Notes: generated by a model from the sequence alone, not told the origin. Numbered from the stretch's first letter, positions 39,534 to 49,030 are shown. The stretch is 64,000 bases of DNA from Candidatus Saccharimonadota bacterium (GCA_002746885.1 PDRS01000005.1:351648-415647); one strand, 5' to 3'. A program made the numbers and translations.

Positions 39534-42281
39534 TTAGGCCGCTCGGCGTAGACGTCGTTTGAGCGGACCGCTGACACGGCTACTCCACACTCCTCGAAGC
39601 GCCTCAGCTCCCAGGTAGTAGTATGGGAAGACCGTCAGCACCAAAAATGTGCTCGAAAGCAGGCCGCATATAAGCACAACGGCAAGCCCCTGCCAAAACG
39701 GACTCGTCACCGCCAGCGGAAGCAGTGAAACCATCGCCGTCATGCTCGTCGCGAGCAGTGGCCGAAATCGCTCAGCCAGCGCCTCACGCGCCGCATCGAC
39801 TGCGCCCATACCAGCGCGGCGCGCCTGATTTGCGTAATCAGTCAGCAAAATCGTGTTTTTGATACTCAACCCAATGAGCGCAAAGAAGCCAAGCATCGCA
39901 AAGAAGCTAAAAGGATTATCCGACAGCACCAGCCCAAGCGTTACGCCAAACAAACTAAACGGTATCGCCAGAAAAATCAGCAGCGGTTGCAGCAAACTCC
40001 GGAACTGTACAGCCAGCACCGCGTAAATCACCAGCAGCACAATCGGAAGCGCCACCACGAGCGTCTGGAAACTGTTTTGGTTTTCATCCTCCTGCCCAAA
40101 GTCAAATTGCAAAGCGTCTTTTTCGACACCATAACGTGCAACCCGCTCTGGGGGGAAGGCTTTTTCAACTGCGTCTTTCGTCAGCGTCACGAGAGCCGTC
40201 GTGTCGCTGTCGACAAACCGCGCCGTCAACCCAACAAATGCGTTTCCATCAGCCCGAGTTAGCACGTCGGTAGTATCGGCTTGAATGCTTTCAAATCGCA
40301 CCTTTGAATCGTCTGCTCGGCGAATATCGGCTTTCCTGAGAAAAGCAACAACATCATCAACCAGTCGTTTTGCTCCTTCGCGATTGCTGTCGGAACGAAC
40401 TTTTGCCGTAAACGGTGAAGCCGGCGGACCGGCATCTTGCGAGCGGAAAGACACCCGCGCCTGCCGAAAGTCCTTGAAGGCAACCTTCAGTTTTTTGAGA
40501 TACTGAGGCGCCGTCGTCTCGCGCTTGCTGTAGTCTACCAGCTCTATGTAGTAGTTTGCCGACTGCGGACTAGCCGCGCCATAATGTGCGCCGTAGGCAA
40601 AATCCTCGCCCAGCACGCCCTTCAGTTTTTGCAGCGCTTCATCTGTCGCGACTTGCGCTGTTTCTATGGTTGTACCGGGGGCAAAAGCCGTCGACATTAT
40701 CAGCGTGTTTGTGTCCTTCGAGGGTGGAAAAATGTTGAATTTTACCTTTTGAAACAAAAATCCGCTTGCCCCGATAAACAGCAAACTCAGCAACACTGCG
40801 CTGCCGCCCACGAGCGACATTTTGAGCCGGCTATGCTGCGCCCATAACATCGGTGAAGCCAGTCCGCGAGCAACCTTTTGTTCCACATTGACCGCAATCT
40901 CTCGTTCAGCGTGTTTGCCTGTGTGTTTTTTGCCAAGCATAACGTATCGAGCCACAAACGGAATAAATATGAGCGCCAGAATAACACTTAGGGACAGCGC
41001 AGCGATAATAGTAACCGGGATAGCTCGAATAAACTCGCCCAATACACCACCCACAAACAACAGCGGCGCAAAACTCAGTGCCGCTGCAAGTGTTCCTGCG
41101 AGCATAGCGCGCCCCACCCTGCCGACCGCCGTAGCCACAATGTCGTCGGAGTCTTTTTTCCGCCGGCGCTGCACGTCGAGCGCTTCAACCATAATAATCG
41201 TATCGTCCACGATAAGGCTCAAACCAAGTATGAGCGAAAAGAGCGTGATGGTGTTCAGCGTATATCCAATAAGCTCAAGCAGACCAAGCGCCGCCAAAAT
41301 AATCACGAGTAAAGACAGCACAGTCATAAACGACGCCCGCACCGCAATAACCACTGAGCCAACAACCAACACAGCAAGCAAACCTTGTATCAGCGTCCAC
41401 TGCAGCTCCGAAATTTGCTGTCGTATACTCGGCGCAAAACTTGCGCTCAGTTTTGTCGAAAAGCCTTCTGCTGTATGTTTCGTATTGTACGCCTCAACCG
41501 CCGCCTGAATCTGATCGTTAAACGCAACGACATCAGCGCCATCTACTATGGTAAATCCTATCGGCACAGAGCTATAGAAAACAGTTTTTCCGTCTTTTCG
41601 TTCACCAAAACGTTCAAACTTTTTCTGAACCTCGGCCGCCTGCCCCGTCAGTGGGTTTACCGCCTTACTCAGCGGACTAATGATAGATACATCTTGCACC
41701 AGACTCAGGTTTTGCGAACGGAAAAATCGGGCAGCCGCTTCTGCGTCGGGCACGAGTTTTTTCTCTGGCATACTTGGGTTTGCTGGCGAGAAGAACGAAA
41801 CCACTGCATCATCGCCGCGATCCGTAAAACCAAAACGCGCAGCCTCAAACGACAGTTTTGCGCCAGGCGGCACGATTTGCTTGTCGACAATCTCAGCTTG
41901 AAGCTGCTTTGACGCTGCGGCCGCATCGACATCTTCTTCGTACTCCACGATGACGGTCGAAAAGTTCGCCAAGCTCTTTGCCCGCACCGACTTCACGCCT
42001 GATTGTTTTAGCAAATACTGGCTGACAGGCTTTCCGACCTCGCGGTCGACGCGTTCGGCGTCGTTGACAAAATACGTTCCCTGACCAATCGCAACTGGAA
42101 TGTTGATAGGCGGAAAACCCTCGCGTTTGAGCAGCGTCGAATAGCTCAAAATACCAAACCCAGCTACGACAAGCAGCAGCGCAGCAGTAAACCGCGGACG
42201 AGCAAAAAAGAACATAGCCAGACGCTGCAGCGGCCGCAATACCGTTGTTTTTACCGTAGAATGCCGTGCTGTTTGTTTCAT
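39534..42281 (-). CDS. RND-family (AcrB-like) exporter
   Basis: 915 residues; AcrB-type pumps have about 1030. Twelve membrane segments: one near residue 35, five around 290-450, one near 495 and five near 740-890. The TM4 proton-relay motif is LSLIVDDTIIMVEAL with the Asp pair, and the partner half ends LIGLSIKNTILLTDYANQARR with the conserved TM10 Lys. Two porter loops are shorter than in AcrB. In a monoderm-like or symbiotic cell without an outer membrane it would act without a TolC channel. No membrane-fusion protein gene is adjacent, so substrate is unknown. Confidence 0.9.
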   Translation of the reverse strand: MKQTARHSTVKTTVLRPLQRLAMFFFARPRFTAALLLVVAGFGILSYSTLLKREGFPPINIPVAIGQGTYFVNDAERVDREVGKPVSQYLLKQSGVKSVRAKSLANFSTVIVEYEEDVDAAAASKQLQAEIVDKQIVPPGAKLSFEAARFGFTDRGDDAVVSFFSPANPSMPEKKLVPDAEAAARFFRSQNLSLVQDVSIISPLSKAVNPLTGQAAEVQKKFERFGERKDGKTVFYSSVPIGFTIVDGADVVAFNDQIQAAVEAYNTKHTAEGFSTKLSASFAPSIRQQISELQWTLIQGLLAVLVVGSVVIAVRASFMTVLSLLVIILAALGLLELIGYTLNTITLFSLILGLSLIVDDTIIMVEALDVQRRRKKDSDDIVATAVGRVGRAMLAGTLAAALSFAPLLFVGGVLGEFIRAIPVTIIAALSLSVILALIFIPFVARYVMLGKKHTGKHAEREIAVNVEQKVARGLASPMLWAQHSRLKMSLVGGSAVLLSLLFIGASGFLFQKVKFNIFPPSKDTNTLIMSTAFAPGTTIETAQVATDEALQKLKGVLGEDFAYGAHYGAASPQSANYYIELVDYSKRETTAPQYLKKLKVAFKDFRQARVSFRSQDAGPPASPFTAKVRSDSNREGAKRLVDDVVAFLRKADIRRADDSKVRFESIQADTTDVLTRADGNAFVGLTARFVDSDTTALVTLTKDAVEKAFPPERVARYGVEKDALQFDFGQEDENQNSFQTLVVALPIVLLVIYAVLAVQFRSLLQPLLIFLAIPFSLFGVTLGLVLSDNPFSFFAMLGFFALIGLSIKNTILLTDYANQARRAGMGAVDAAREALAERFRPLLATSMTAMVSLLPLAVTSPFWQGLAVVLICGLLSSTFLVLTVFPYYYLGAEALRGVWSSRVSGPLKRRLRRAA

Positions 42282-42323
42282 ACCCCGTGCCGTCTCCCCC
42301 GCCTTAGATTACTTCACTACTTT

Positions 42324-42329
42324 AGTATA
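42324..42329 (-). promoter_or_regulatory. -10 box TATACT of the RND gene
   Basis: TATACT about 42 nt before the ATG, giving a leader of about 36 nt. Confidence 0.45.
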
Positions 42330-42452
42330 GCGGCATAACGCGGTTTTCGTAAGCGGCATAACGCCCGCATGCCCATAACCCCAGCCGCTCGCCTTCACGG
42401 AATGCGTCAGCGCAAACCGCAGCTGCTATAGCACGGCTGCCCCGTTGTTGGG

Positions 42453-43658
42453 CTAAATAATGATTTCGGCGGCATTAGGAAAGCTGTTGTAGCCCTTATG
42501 GCTCATGCTTCGGCAGTATGCGCCAACGTCATAAATGGCCATAACGTCACCTATATTCGCCCGTTTGAGTGTACGCGACGCTAGCCCTTCTGGATCGCCG
42601 GGCGCCGGTGTAAAAATGTCGCCTGTTTCGCAATTGTGCCCCACGACAATGTATTCAGCTGACTCTGTTGCGTCGTTCAGTACTTCCAGCCGGTGCTGCG
42701 CCCCGTACATACCAGGACGCGCAATGTCATTCATACCGGTGTTGAGGCGGAGAAACGCGTGGCCGTCTTTGCCGGTGTCAACCACGTCGACAATCTCCGC
42801 AAGCAATACGCCAGCGTGTCCAACCAACCAGTTTCCTGGCTCTATTTCTAAGGAAATTTCTCTACCAGTTTTTGCGGCGAAGTCGTTTCGCTGCTGCGCA
42901 AAAGCACCGGCTATAACCGCCATATCAGCTTCCTGCTCGTCGCCAAAGCGATGGATTTTATAGCCGCCGCCCATATCCACACTCACAACATCTGGCATAT
43001 TTTCGACGATATCAAGCGCAGTTGACATCATTTTGCCCCACATATTGGGGTCAGCCCCAGACCCAATATGCACATGCAAGCGATCAATTGCGACGTTCTG
43101 GGCAGCCGCCAGCGCCAATGCCTGCGGCACGTACGCGTTCCAGAGACCAAAACTGCTATTTGCTCCGCCAGTTGTCAGGCGGTTGTTATGCCCCGCACCC
43201 AAACCTGGGTTCACCCGAAGCCCAACCGTGTTCGGACGACCGTTAGTTTCGAGGAACAATTGCAGTTGATGTAGCGATGTCGCAACATACTGCACGCCGC
43301 GTGCAAGCAACTCCTTGAGCCGATGCGCTGGCTGCTGACTAGAAAGACTGATCTTTTCCCCGGGCACACCCGCGTCCAGCAAATCAAACGCTTCGTAGCT
43401 CGAACTAGCGTCAAAATGTAGTCCCAGCTCATGAAACAGCCGTATCACCTCTGGGTGATTGTTCGCCTTCATGGCGTATCTGGGGGTGAACTCACATGGC
43501 ATATGAAAGCTGAGTAACTTTTTTGCTCGCTCCTCCAGCATAGCCCGCGAGTATACAAAAAGCGGCGTTCCGCGCTCCGCCGCCAACGTCCGAAACAATT
43601 GCGCGTCCCACCCGTTCATGTCATCAGTCGTCTTTTTCATCTTAGCCACAATTGTCAT
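42453..43658 (-). CDS. LysA-like PLP-dependent decarboxylase (fold type III)
   Basis: 401 residues (alternative ATGs at residues 7 and 14). Alanine racemase/ornithine decarboxylase-type barrel: the PLP Lys is in PRYAMKANNHPEVIRLF, the His in LHVHIGSGADPNMW, the phosphate-binding Gly run in VDMGGGYKIHRF, EPGNWLVGH, and the active-site CET in VVGHNCETGDIF followed by YDVGAYCRSM. Resembles diaminopimelate or carboxynorspermidine decarboxylases. No other lysine-pathway genes are present, so the substrate is open. Confidence 0.85.
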   Translation of the reverse strand: MTIVAKMKKTTDDMNGWDAQLFRTLAAERGTPLFVYSRAMLEERAKKLLSFHMPCEFTPRYAMKANNHPEVIRLFHELGLHFDASSSYEAFDLLDAGVPGEKISLSSQQPAHRLKELLARGVQYVATSLHQLQLFLETNGRPNTVGLRVNPGLGAGHNNRLTTGGANSSFGLWNAYVPQALALAAAQNVAIDRLHVHIGSGADPNMWGKMMSTALDIVENMPDVVSVDMGGGYKIHRFGDEQEADMAVIAGAFAQQRNDFAAKTGREISLEIEPGNWLVGHAGVLLAEIVDVVDTGKDGHAFLRLNTGMNDIARPGMYGAQHRLEVLNDATESAEYIVVGHNCETGDIFTPAPGDPEGLASRTLKRANIGDVMAIYDVGAYCRSMSHKGYNSFPNAAEIII

Positions 43659-43776
43659 ACTCCGCGCCGCTTACGTTGCTGTATTTCTCGCACACAGTAT
43701 ACACTACCGCCGCTCAAGGTGTGCGCAAAGTTTTTGCAACTTCGGGTCGATGGCAGCTCGACGCAGTCGTCATGAA

Positions 43777-44253
43777 TCATATGTTCATGATACGGTATTC
43801 ATGACCAGTAGACTCGATAACTTTTATGACATCGTTCGGCCTCAGAAAGACAGTAGCGGTGTTGTCGTTTGGGTGAAAACCCAGTTCCGGCTCGCTCGTA
43901 AGCGACGCGTCCAAGATAACGTACACATTTTGCGCACCAGGGTGCAGCAGGCCAAAAACAGAAACATTGCCTGGCGGCACACCCACGAGCTCCTCTACGC
44001 GCTCTCGCTGCACAAACTGTAGCTTTTTCACGCCCAAAACCCGCGCTAGGTCTTTCATGTCGAGCCGGTTCAGCCCGCGCATAGCTACCATCCACACGTG
44101 CGCCTTTTTTTCGTCAGTAATCAGCAGCGTTTTTACTGGTACTTTTTCTGGCAGCTTTAGGCTGCTTTCTGCCACCGTGAACATTGCTTCATGTTCTTGT
44201 AGCCGATATGGCACCGCCAAATCATCTAATAACGCAAAAACCGCCGCTCGCAT
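43777..44253 (-). CDS. YbaK/ProX-type aminoacyl-tRNA deacylase
   Basis: 158 residues. Family features: PYRLQEHEAMFTVAESSLKL, VKTLLITDEKKAHVWMVAMRGLNRLDMKDLARVLGVKKLQFVQRERVEELVGVPPGNVSVFGLLHP, and VILDASLTSEPELGFHPNDNTATVFL. Such proteins hydrolyse mis-charged Cys- or Ala-tRNA-Pro, or related substrates. The start is fixed by TATACT 6 nt upstream. Divergent from the small gene at 44277 with overlapping promoters. A perfect TCATGAA/TTCATGA repeat (43770-43790) covers its stop codon. Confidence 0.88.
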   Translation of the reverse strand: MRAAVFALLDDLAVPYRLQEHEAMFTVAESSLKLPEKVPVKTLLITDEKKAHVWMVAMRGLNRLDMKDLARVLGVKKLQFVQRERVEELVGVPPGNVSVFGLLHPGAQNVYVILDASLTSEPELGFHPNDNTATVFLRPNDVIKVIESTGHEYRIMNI

Positions 44254-44259
44254 ATACCT

Positions 44260-44267
44260 AGTATAAT
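44260..44267. promoter_or_regulatory. Overlapping divergent -10 boxes
   Basis: AGTATAAT encodes TATACT on the minus strand (44260-44265, 6 nt before the YbaK-type ATG) and TATAAT on the plus strand (44262-44267, 9 nt before the ATG at 44277). The boxes share 4 bp, so both directions use one unwinding site. Confidence 0.7.
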
Positions 44268-44276
44268 ACTCATATC

Positions 44277-44522
44277 ATGGCCTTCAACCATTACGCAAAA
44301 CTGAAACGAATTCTCGCCGACGAACCAGCCGGTTGGTACATTCAACGCATCATGGAGCCAACCACAGCCAAGACATTTAAAGGCGAAGTGCGGCATTTTG
44401 ACCACTACTACCGCCTGTACCACGCCGACGGCAAACCCATAAAATATGGCAAGTTCCAGCAGCTCGACCGCCTCGCCGCCACTCTTGGCCGCTCACCCGA
44501 AGACTTACCGCTCACCGCCTGA
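44277..44522 (+). CDS. Small hypothetical protein
   Basis: 81 residues (MAFNHYAKLKRILADEPAGWYIQRI...). Rich in aromatic and basic residues, predicted alpha/beta, no membrane segment or signal. The pattern FNHYAKLKRILADEPAGWYI and FDHYYRLYHADGKPIKYGKFQQLDRLAATLG suggests a compact folded domain with Tyr/His/Lys. No family recognised. Divergent from the deacylase gene with a shared promoter core; leader only 2-3 nt. Confidence 0.65.
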   Translation: MAFNHYAKLKRILADEPAGWYIQRIMEPTTAKTFKGEVRHFDHYYRLYHADGKPIKYGKFQQLDRLAATLGRSPEDLPLTA

Positions 44523-44565
44523 CATCCTTTGCCTGCGGCTTATAGTATACAGCCGCTTGTTGTGT

Positions 44566-46182
44566 TCACCTGCTTACTAACGCATCATATATGATGATGC
44601 TGATCGCTATGATAACCAGCGGGATCAAGAACCACGCCAGGCTCGCAACACCCAAACCAAACCGCGATCGCAAGCGCCTGCCCGTGTCTTGCGCCATTTC
44701 AAGCGCGCGACGTTCGTTGTACCGACTTGCATAGTCATTGCGGCGAGCAATGTGCCCAGCGACCGCAGAACCCGCTTTCAAGATGTCGTCAACTACTTGC
44801 GGATTGTCGCACCCAAAGCGCGGAATACGTTTTTTATACACATACAGGTAGTTGTCGATCAGTTCAACGTCATACGCCGCGGCGTGCGTCTTTAGCACTT
44901 GCATGATGTCTGGAGTCAAAATATGGCGCGCATCTGCTTCGTAGCCTTGCGGTGCATAAACGGTGAAAAACTTCTTGAAATCACCATCGAGCTGCAACTT
45001 TTGTGAAGGATTAACGAAGTCGGCGAGGTCAGAAAAAACCCCAAAATAATCATTTGAACGGCTATCGAGCAATATGTTTGGCATGTGCTGCGGCAGACGA
45101 AACCGAGCGTATACCCATCGTAGCCGACGCGCAGAATGACTCTGTCCTATGAGATATGAGTACTCACCAAATACCGTCGAGTCTGGAAACTCGATCTTTG
45201 TATGGTAGTTCTGACTACCTGGACGCTGAAATATTTTTCCAGGCTGATCAGACGAAGCAGCGCGGTCAAACGTAATCGCCGCATGATTGGCGTCTGCAAA
45301 GCGCTGCAACCGCACAACACTCCGACAGTATTTCGTGGGCAAACGCGCAACTCCAACCATGATAGCCAAAAATATGACCGCGGCGGTAATCAACCTTACA
45401 GGACCGCCAAGGTCAGATGCATTGAGATAAGCAGACGCCGCCAGCGCGACTATTGCGCTCGGTATAGCGAGCACTATCGTCGCTGCAACCGCGTCTATTT
45501 TTGATTTCCGAGTAGCCCAACAGGCACGGTACGCCTCCCTCAGCGAAACAGCCGATGACAGCGGAGTGGTGTCAACTTTCATTTGTTCGTGCATATCTGC
45601 TTTCAGTATAGCAAAACCATCCGTATAATGTGAATTACTGGGAAAACGGATGCCAAGCGCGACACGCACGAGAGCTTCTGGTGGTCTTTGGAGCAACCTC
45701 ACTTTGAGGTCATCGCCAGGTCCCCGCCGAGGGACCAGCAGGCTTTGCGCACCAACTCTGCGCGCCGAAAGGACATCTTTAAATATTTGATCGCCTACCA
45801 TGAGTACCTCTGCAGGATCAACGCCGTGATCAGCAGCGGCCCGCTGAATCATCAAAGGGCTAGGCTTCCGACAGCTAGTAGGCCGTTTCCCGGGCGGTGC
45901 AACTTTCGCCGGAGTAAACACTGGCATGCCGAAAGGCGTAAACATCGCGTCCAGCTCCTTGACTCTTTCGCCATACGCGTTGCTTATCACGCACCTATCT
46001 AAACCTGCTGCGCCCAATTTCGTCAAAGTACGGGCGACCGGCTCGTCTAATGTTGCGTGATGTTCCGTCAGCGTACCGTCGACATCAAAAGCAACAAGCC
46101 GTATGCCCGTAGTTTCGCGAAGTAGCTGAGGAAGTTCCTCTACCGCCGACAGAACGTGAGTTGGCCGCAATAGCTCTATCAT
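44566..46182 (-). CDS. HAD (YqeG-like) phosphatase fused to a membrane domain
   Basis: 538 residues. Residues about 25-175 match YqeG/GEP4-type HAD phosphatases: VAFDVDGTLTEHHATL (the usual second Asp is DVDGT), CVISNAYGERV, CRKPSPLMIQRA (Lys), VLMVGDQIFKDVLSARRVGAQSLLVPR. YqeG relatives dephosphorylate phosphatidylglycerophosphate. The rest has two membrane helices near 230-275, a soluble region of about 220 residues (KYCRSVVRLQRFADANHAAITFD...DNYLYVYKKRIPRFG), and a C-terminal anchor (LGVASLAWFLIPLVIIAISIIIYDAL). The fusion is unusual. TATAAT and GAGGAG before the ATG support the start. Confidence 0.8.
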   Translation of the reverse strand: MIELLRPTHVLSAVEELPQLLRETTGIRLVAFDVDGTLTEHHATLDEPVARTLTKLGAAGLDRCVISNAYGERVKELDAMFTPFGMPVFTPAKVAPPGKRPTSCRKPSPLMIQRAAADHGVDPAEVLMVGDQIFKDVLSARRVGAQSLLVPRRGPGDDLKVRLLQRPPEALVRVALGIRFPSNSHYTDGFAILKADMHEQMKVDTTPLSSAVSLREAYRACWATRKSKIDAVAATIVLAIPSAIVALAASAYLNASDLGGPVRLITAAVIFLAIMVGVARLPTKYCRSVVRLQRFADANHAAITFDRAASSDQPGKIFQRPGSQNYHTKIEFPDSTVFGEYSYLIGQSHSARRLRWVYARFRLPQHMPNILLDSRSNDYFGVFSDLADFVNPSQKLQLDGDFKKFFTVYAPQGYEADARHILTPDIMQVLKTHAAAYDVELIDNYLYVYKKRIPRFGCDNPQVVDDILKAGSAVAGHIARRNDYASRYNERRALEMAQDTGRRLRSRFGLGVASLAWFLIPLVIIAISIIIYDALVSR

Positions 46183-46215
46183 TTTCCCAGCTCCTCAACA
46201 GTGTGCATAAGTTTC

Positions 46216-46221
46216 ATTATA
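46216..46221 (-). promoter_or_regulatory. -10 box TATAAT of the HAD-membrane fusion gene
   Basis: TATAAT 33 nt before the ATG at 46182; the leader has GAGGAG at 8-nt spacing. Confidence 0.5.
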
Positions 46222-46351
46222 TTCCATCTCTCCTCAATATAGTAACATTCAGGCGCTCATCTGCTTGCGCCCAACCCACCCTGCATAACAAACTAACCAT
46301 ATGGTCACAGCGTACGGTCAACCGTCACGCCATGCCTCGAAACGCAAAACG

Positions 46352-47095
46352 TTACTGCAAAGGAGCGCGAGAGCGATACCGCTCGATGAAATTTTCGAGT
46401 ATGCGCGGTGCTTGGATGTCCTGCTCCTGCTGGGCTGCGGCCACCAAAACATCGACTTCATCGGGGTGACAATACCCCGCATGCTGGTAAACACGCAACC
46501 TCAGCGCAATACCATCGGCGTCGAGTTCTGGGTGGTATTGCGTCGCGTAGACGTTATTGCCAGCTCGTACTACCTGCGCGCAAGCGTCCGAACCAGCGAG
46601 CAAATGAAGACTGTCTGGCAGCCGCGCAACACCTTCTTTGTGCCCGACAAACGCTCGAAACGACTGGTCAACACCGGCGAGTAGCGGGTCGCTGGCGCCG
46701 AGCTCGCTAACTCGCACATCCACCGCTCGAACCGGCTCAGACACACCAAAACTCATGTGCCCTCCCTGCTGCGTGACGAGTGCGCCAACACCGAGGCAAA
46801 CGCCGAGAAACGGGGTATCTGTCTGCACAATCTGCTCAATCAGTGCGAGCACATAGTCTTCGTATGCGCGCTGTTCGGGTGATTTGTGGCTATCCAGCTT
46901 CGCAAAGTTATTTGGCCCGCCGCCCATCAAAATACCGCTATAATCGTCGAGGTTGATGACGTCATAATCTTGCTCGTACAGTTTCTTGCGCACCAACTCA
47001 TGCGGCTCAAGCCCGCCAAAACGCAAAAACGCCCGATATTCATCCTCTGACGCCTCTTCCTCAGGACGCGACTGAAGCAACAAAAACGGCCTCAT
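46352..47095 (-). CDS. Class I glutamine amidotransferase-like protein
   Basis: 247 residues, starting at the ATG preceded by GGAG (spacing 6) rather than the TTG one codon upstream. The nucleophile Cys is in FLGVCLGVGAL and the His-Glu pair in YATQYHPELDADG; DDYSGILMGGGPNNF is the oxyanion region. It resembles stand-alone GuaA-type amidotransferases (YtfF/PuuD-like group). Substrate unknown. The gene follows glyS by 48 nt on the same strand. Confidence 0.85.
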   Translation of the reverse strand: MRPFLLLQSRPEEEASEDEYRAFLRFGGLEPHELVRKKLYEQDYDVINLDDYSGILMGGGPNNFAKLDSHKSPEQRAYEDYVLALIEQIVQTDTPFLGVCLGVGALVTQQGGHMSFGVSEPVRAVDVRVSELGASDPLLAGVDQSFRAFVGHKEGVARLPDSLHLLAGSDACAQVVRAGNNVYATQYHPELDADGIALRLRVYQHAGYCHPDEVDVLVAAAQQEQDIQAPRILENFIERYRSRAPLQ

Positions 47096-47143
47096 CAAGA
47101 CTCCATGATTGTTTTGATCGTGCTGACCGAAACAGACACCGTA

Positions 47144-48460
47144 TCAAACCGAAACATGTGCTATTTCACCTATCGTCACGCGTTTTTGCTCGGTCGTGTC
47201 GCGGTCGCGTACGGTCACAGTGTCGTCGTCCAGCGTCTGAAAATCGATGACGATACACTCTGGCGTGCCGATTTCGTCTTGGCGCCGATAGCGTTTGCCG
47301 ATATTGCCGTTGTCGTCCCACATGACGCGGCCCGGAGCTACGCGGCTCAGCGCCTGGTACACCGCGCGGGCTTTTTCGACCAGCTCGGGCTTGTTTTTGA
47401 GCAGCGGCGAAACAGCATAGCGAGCAGGCGCGAGATGCTCTGGCAACGCGAGATAGATGCGCGTTTCATCGTTTTGTGTATCCTCGCGGTAAGCGCTGAC
47501 TAGCACCGCCATGAGCGCGCGTTCGACGCCAAAACTCGGCTCGATAACGTGCGGTACGAAACGCTCGTTGGTGCCTTTTGTCTGGTATTCCATGCTTTTT
47601 TTGCTGACGCGCTGGATATTTGCGAGATCAAAGTCAGTGCGATACGCCAGCCCCATCAGCTCTTCGCGGCCGATCGGGTAGTCGAACTCAAAGTCAATCG
47701 TCCGTTTGGAATAATGCGCCCGATCCTCGGCCGGCACCTCTAGCTCATGCACGCGCTCAGGCGGCAGGCCGAGCGCGCCAAAAAAGCGCTTGCACTCGCC
47801 CACCCAGTGCTCGAAACTGTCCTGCCATTTGTCCGGATGTACAAAATACTCGATCTCCATCTGCTCGAACTCGCGCGACCGAAAGACAAAATCGCGCGGA
47901 CTGATTTCGTTGCGAAACGCCTTGCCCTGCTGCGCCATACCAAACGGCAGGTCGGGATAGAATGTATCGACGACGTTTTTGAAATTGGTGAAAATACCCT
48001 GGGCGGTCTCTGGTCGCAGGTAGCTGATAGATGACTCGTCGGTGACTGGCCCGACATTGGTGCGAAACATCATATTGAACAGCTTGGCTTCGCCAAATGT
48101 GCCAGTCTGTCCGCACGTCGGGCATGTGTCTGGGTCGTCGAGTTTGTCGGCGCGAAATCGCCCTTTGCACTGGCTGCATTCGACCAGCGGATCGGTAAAT
48201 GTATCGGTATGTCCGCTCGCCTGCCAGACTTTTTGGTTCATCAAAATAGCCGCATCGACGCCGTATATGTCATCGCGCTCGTCGACAAACATCCGCCACC
48301 ATAGCTGCATAATATTACGTTTGAGCGCCACACCGAGCGGTCCATAATCCCACGTGCCGCTCAGGCCGCCATAGACGTCGCTCCCCTGAAAAATAAATCC
48401 TCGCCGCTTACATAGCGACACAATATCATCTAACTGCACTTCGTTTTTTTGCTCGTTCAT
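47144..48460 (-). CDS. glyS: Glycyl-tRNA synthetase (single-chain, alpha2 type)
   Basis: 438 residues; starts at MNEQKNEV because TATACT (48470-48475) lies 9 nt upstream. Class II motifs: motif 1 near WDYGPLGVALKRNIMQLWWRMFV, motif 2 FRNEISPRDFVFRSREFEQMEIEYF, motif 3 FGVERALMAVLVSAY. A zinc-binding set is visible in CSQCKGRFRADKLDDPDTCPTCGQ. The C-terminal anticodon-binding domain (residues about 335-438) is present. Normal for the eukaryote/Gram-positive type. Confidence 0.96.
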   Translation of the reverse strand: MNEQKNEVQLDDIVSLCKRRGFIFQGSDVYGGLSGTWDYGPLGVALKRNIMQLWWRMFVDERDDIYGVDAAILMNQKVWQASGHTDTFTDPLVECSQCKGRFRADKLDDPDTCPTCGQTGTFGEAKLFNMMFRTNVGPVTDESSISYLRPETAQGIFTNFKNVVDTFYPDLPFGMAQQGKAFRNEISPRDFVFRSREFEQMEIEYFVHPDKWQDSFEHWVGECKRFFGALGLPPERVHELEVPAEDRAHYSKRTIDFEFDYPIGREELMGLAYRTDFDLANIQRVSKKSMEYQTKGTNERFVPHVIEPSFGVERALMAVLVSAYREDTQNDETRIYLALPEHLAPARYAVSPLLKNKPELVEKARAVYQALSRVAPGRVMWDDNGNIGKRYRRQDEIGTPECIVIDFQTLDDDTVTVRDRDTTEQKRVTIGEIAHVSV

Positions 48461-48609
48461 ATACGCTGCAGTATACCACAATCATCCCTGTATGAGCTGG
48501 TCGAGCGGCGGCGCTCAGGTTTCATGAAAATACGACCACTCGATGGCTCAAAAAGATTAGCACAGAATTTGAAAGCGAAGAGTAACCACCACTTTCGTAA
48601 ACTTATCAC

Positions 48610-48636
48610 AACAAGAAAACACCCCTTACGGGGTGC
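48610..48636 (-). terminator. Terminator of the 48681 gene
   Basis: On the minus strand GCACCCC-gtaa-GGGGTG followed by TTTTCTTGTT. It separates the accessory gene from glyS. Confidence 0.7.
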
Positions 48637-48680
48637 TTTCTGCTAGCTTGCTTCAGTTAGTGTAAATGTCGCTTCTGTTC

Positions 48681-48980
48681 TTATCGCTGCTGCGGTATTC
48701 GTGCTTGTTCAAGGAGGTCAATCACCTTTTTTGCCTCTTTCTCTGATACGAAGCCATCTTCTCCATCTTCTTTCGACCCAATAACTATTCTCCCCAGTGA
48801 GTGTCCAGCAGGGCCACCTACTCGTGAAGTTTTTTTCATCTGAAGACCATCTGGAGATTTAACAATAGAGTAGTTGGTTATCAACCGTTCACCATATACA
48901 TCACCTAGCCATGTTGCGCGAGTTATTCCCGCTATACACCCTTGATCATCTCCAGAAACACCGTCACGAGAACAATGCAC
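48681..48980 (-). pseudogene. C-terminal half of a probable frameshifted accessory gene
   Basis: 99 residues from a GTG. Upstream of the GTG the same frame reads GESILGVGRTLRLDDINKGTIG without any start codon, continuing the protein at 49031 after a +1 shift inside a G7 run (C7 at 49045-49051). The GRTLRLDD motif repeats GRTLWLDD of the upstream half, which supports one original protein. The C-terminal part (GCIAGITRATWLGDVYGERLITNYSIVKSPDG...SEKEAKKVIDLLEQARIPQQR) has no recognised family. Could also be a sequencing indel or a phase-variable tract. Confidence 0.55.
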
Positions 48981-49030
48981 GCCAATAGTCCCCTTATTGA
49001 TATCATCAAGTCGAAGCGTCCTACCAACTC

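Noticed and set aside
47740-48347. Several 95-140 codon ORFs opposite or across glyS
   Set aside because: They are frame shadows of a well-conserved synthetase gene.
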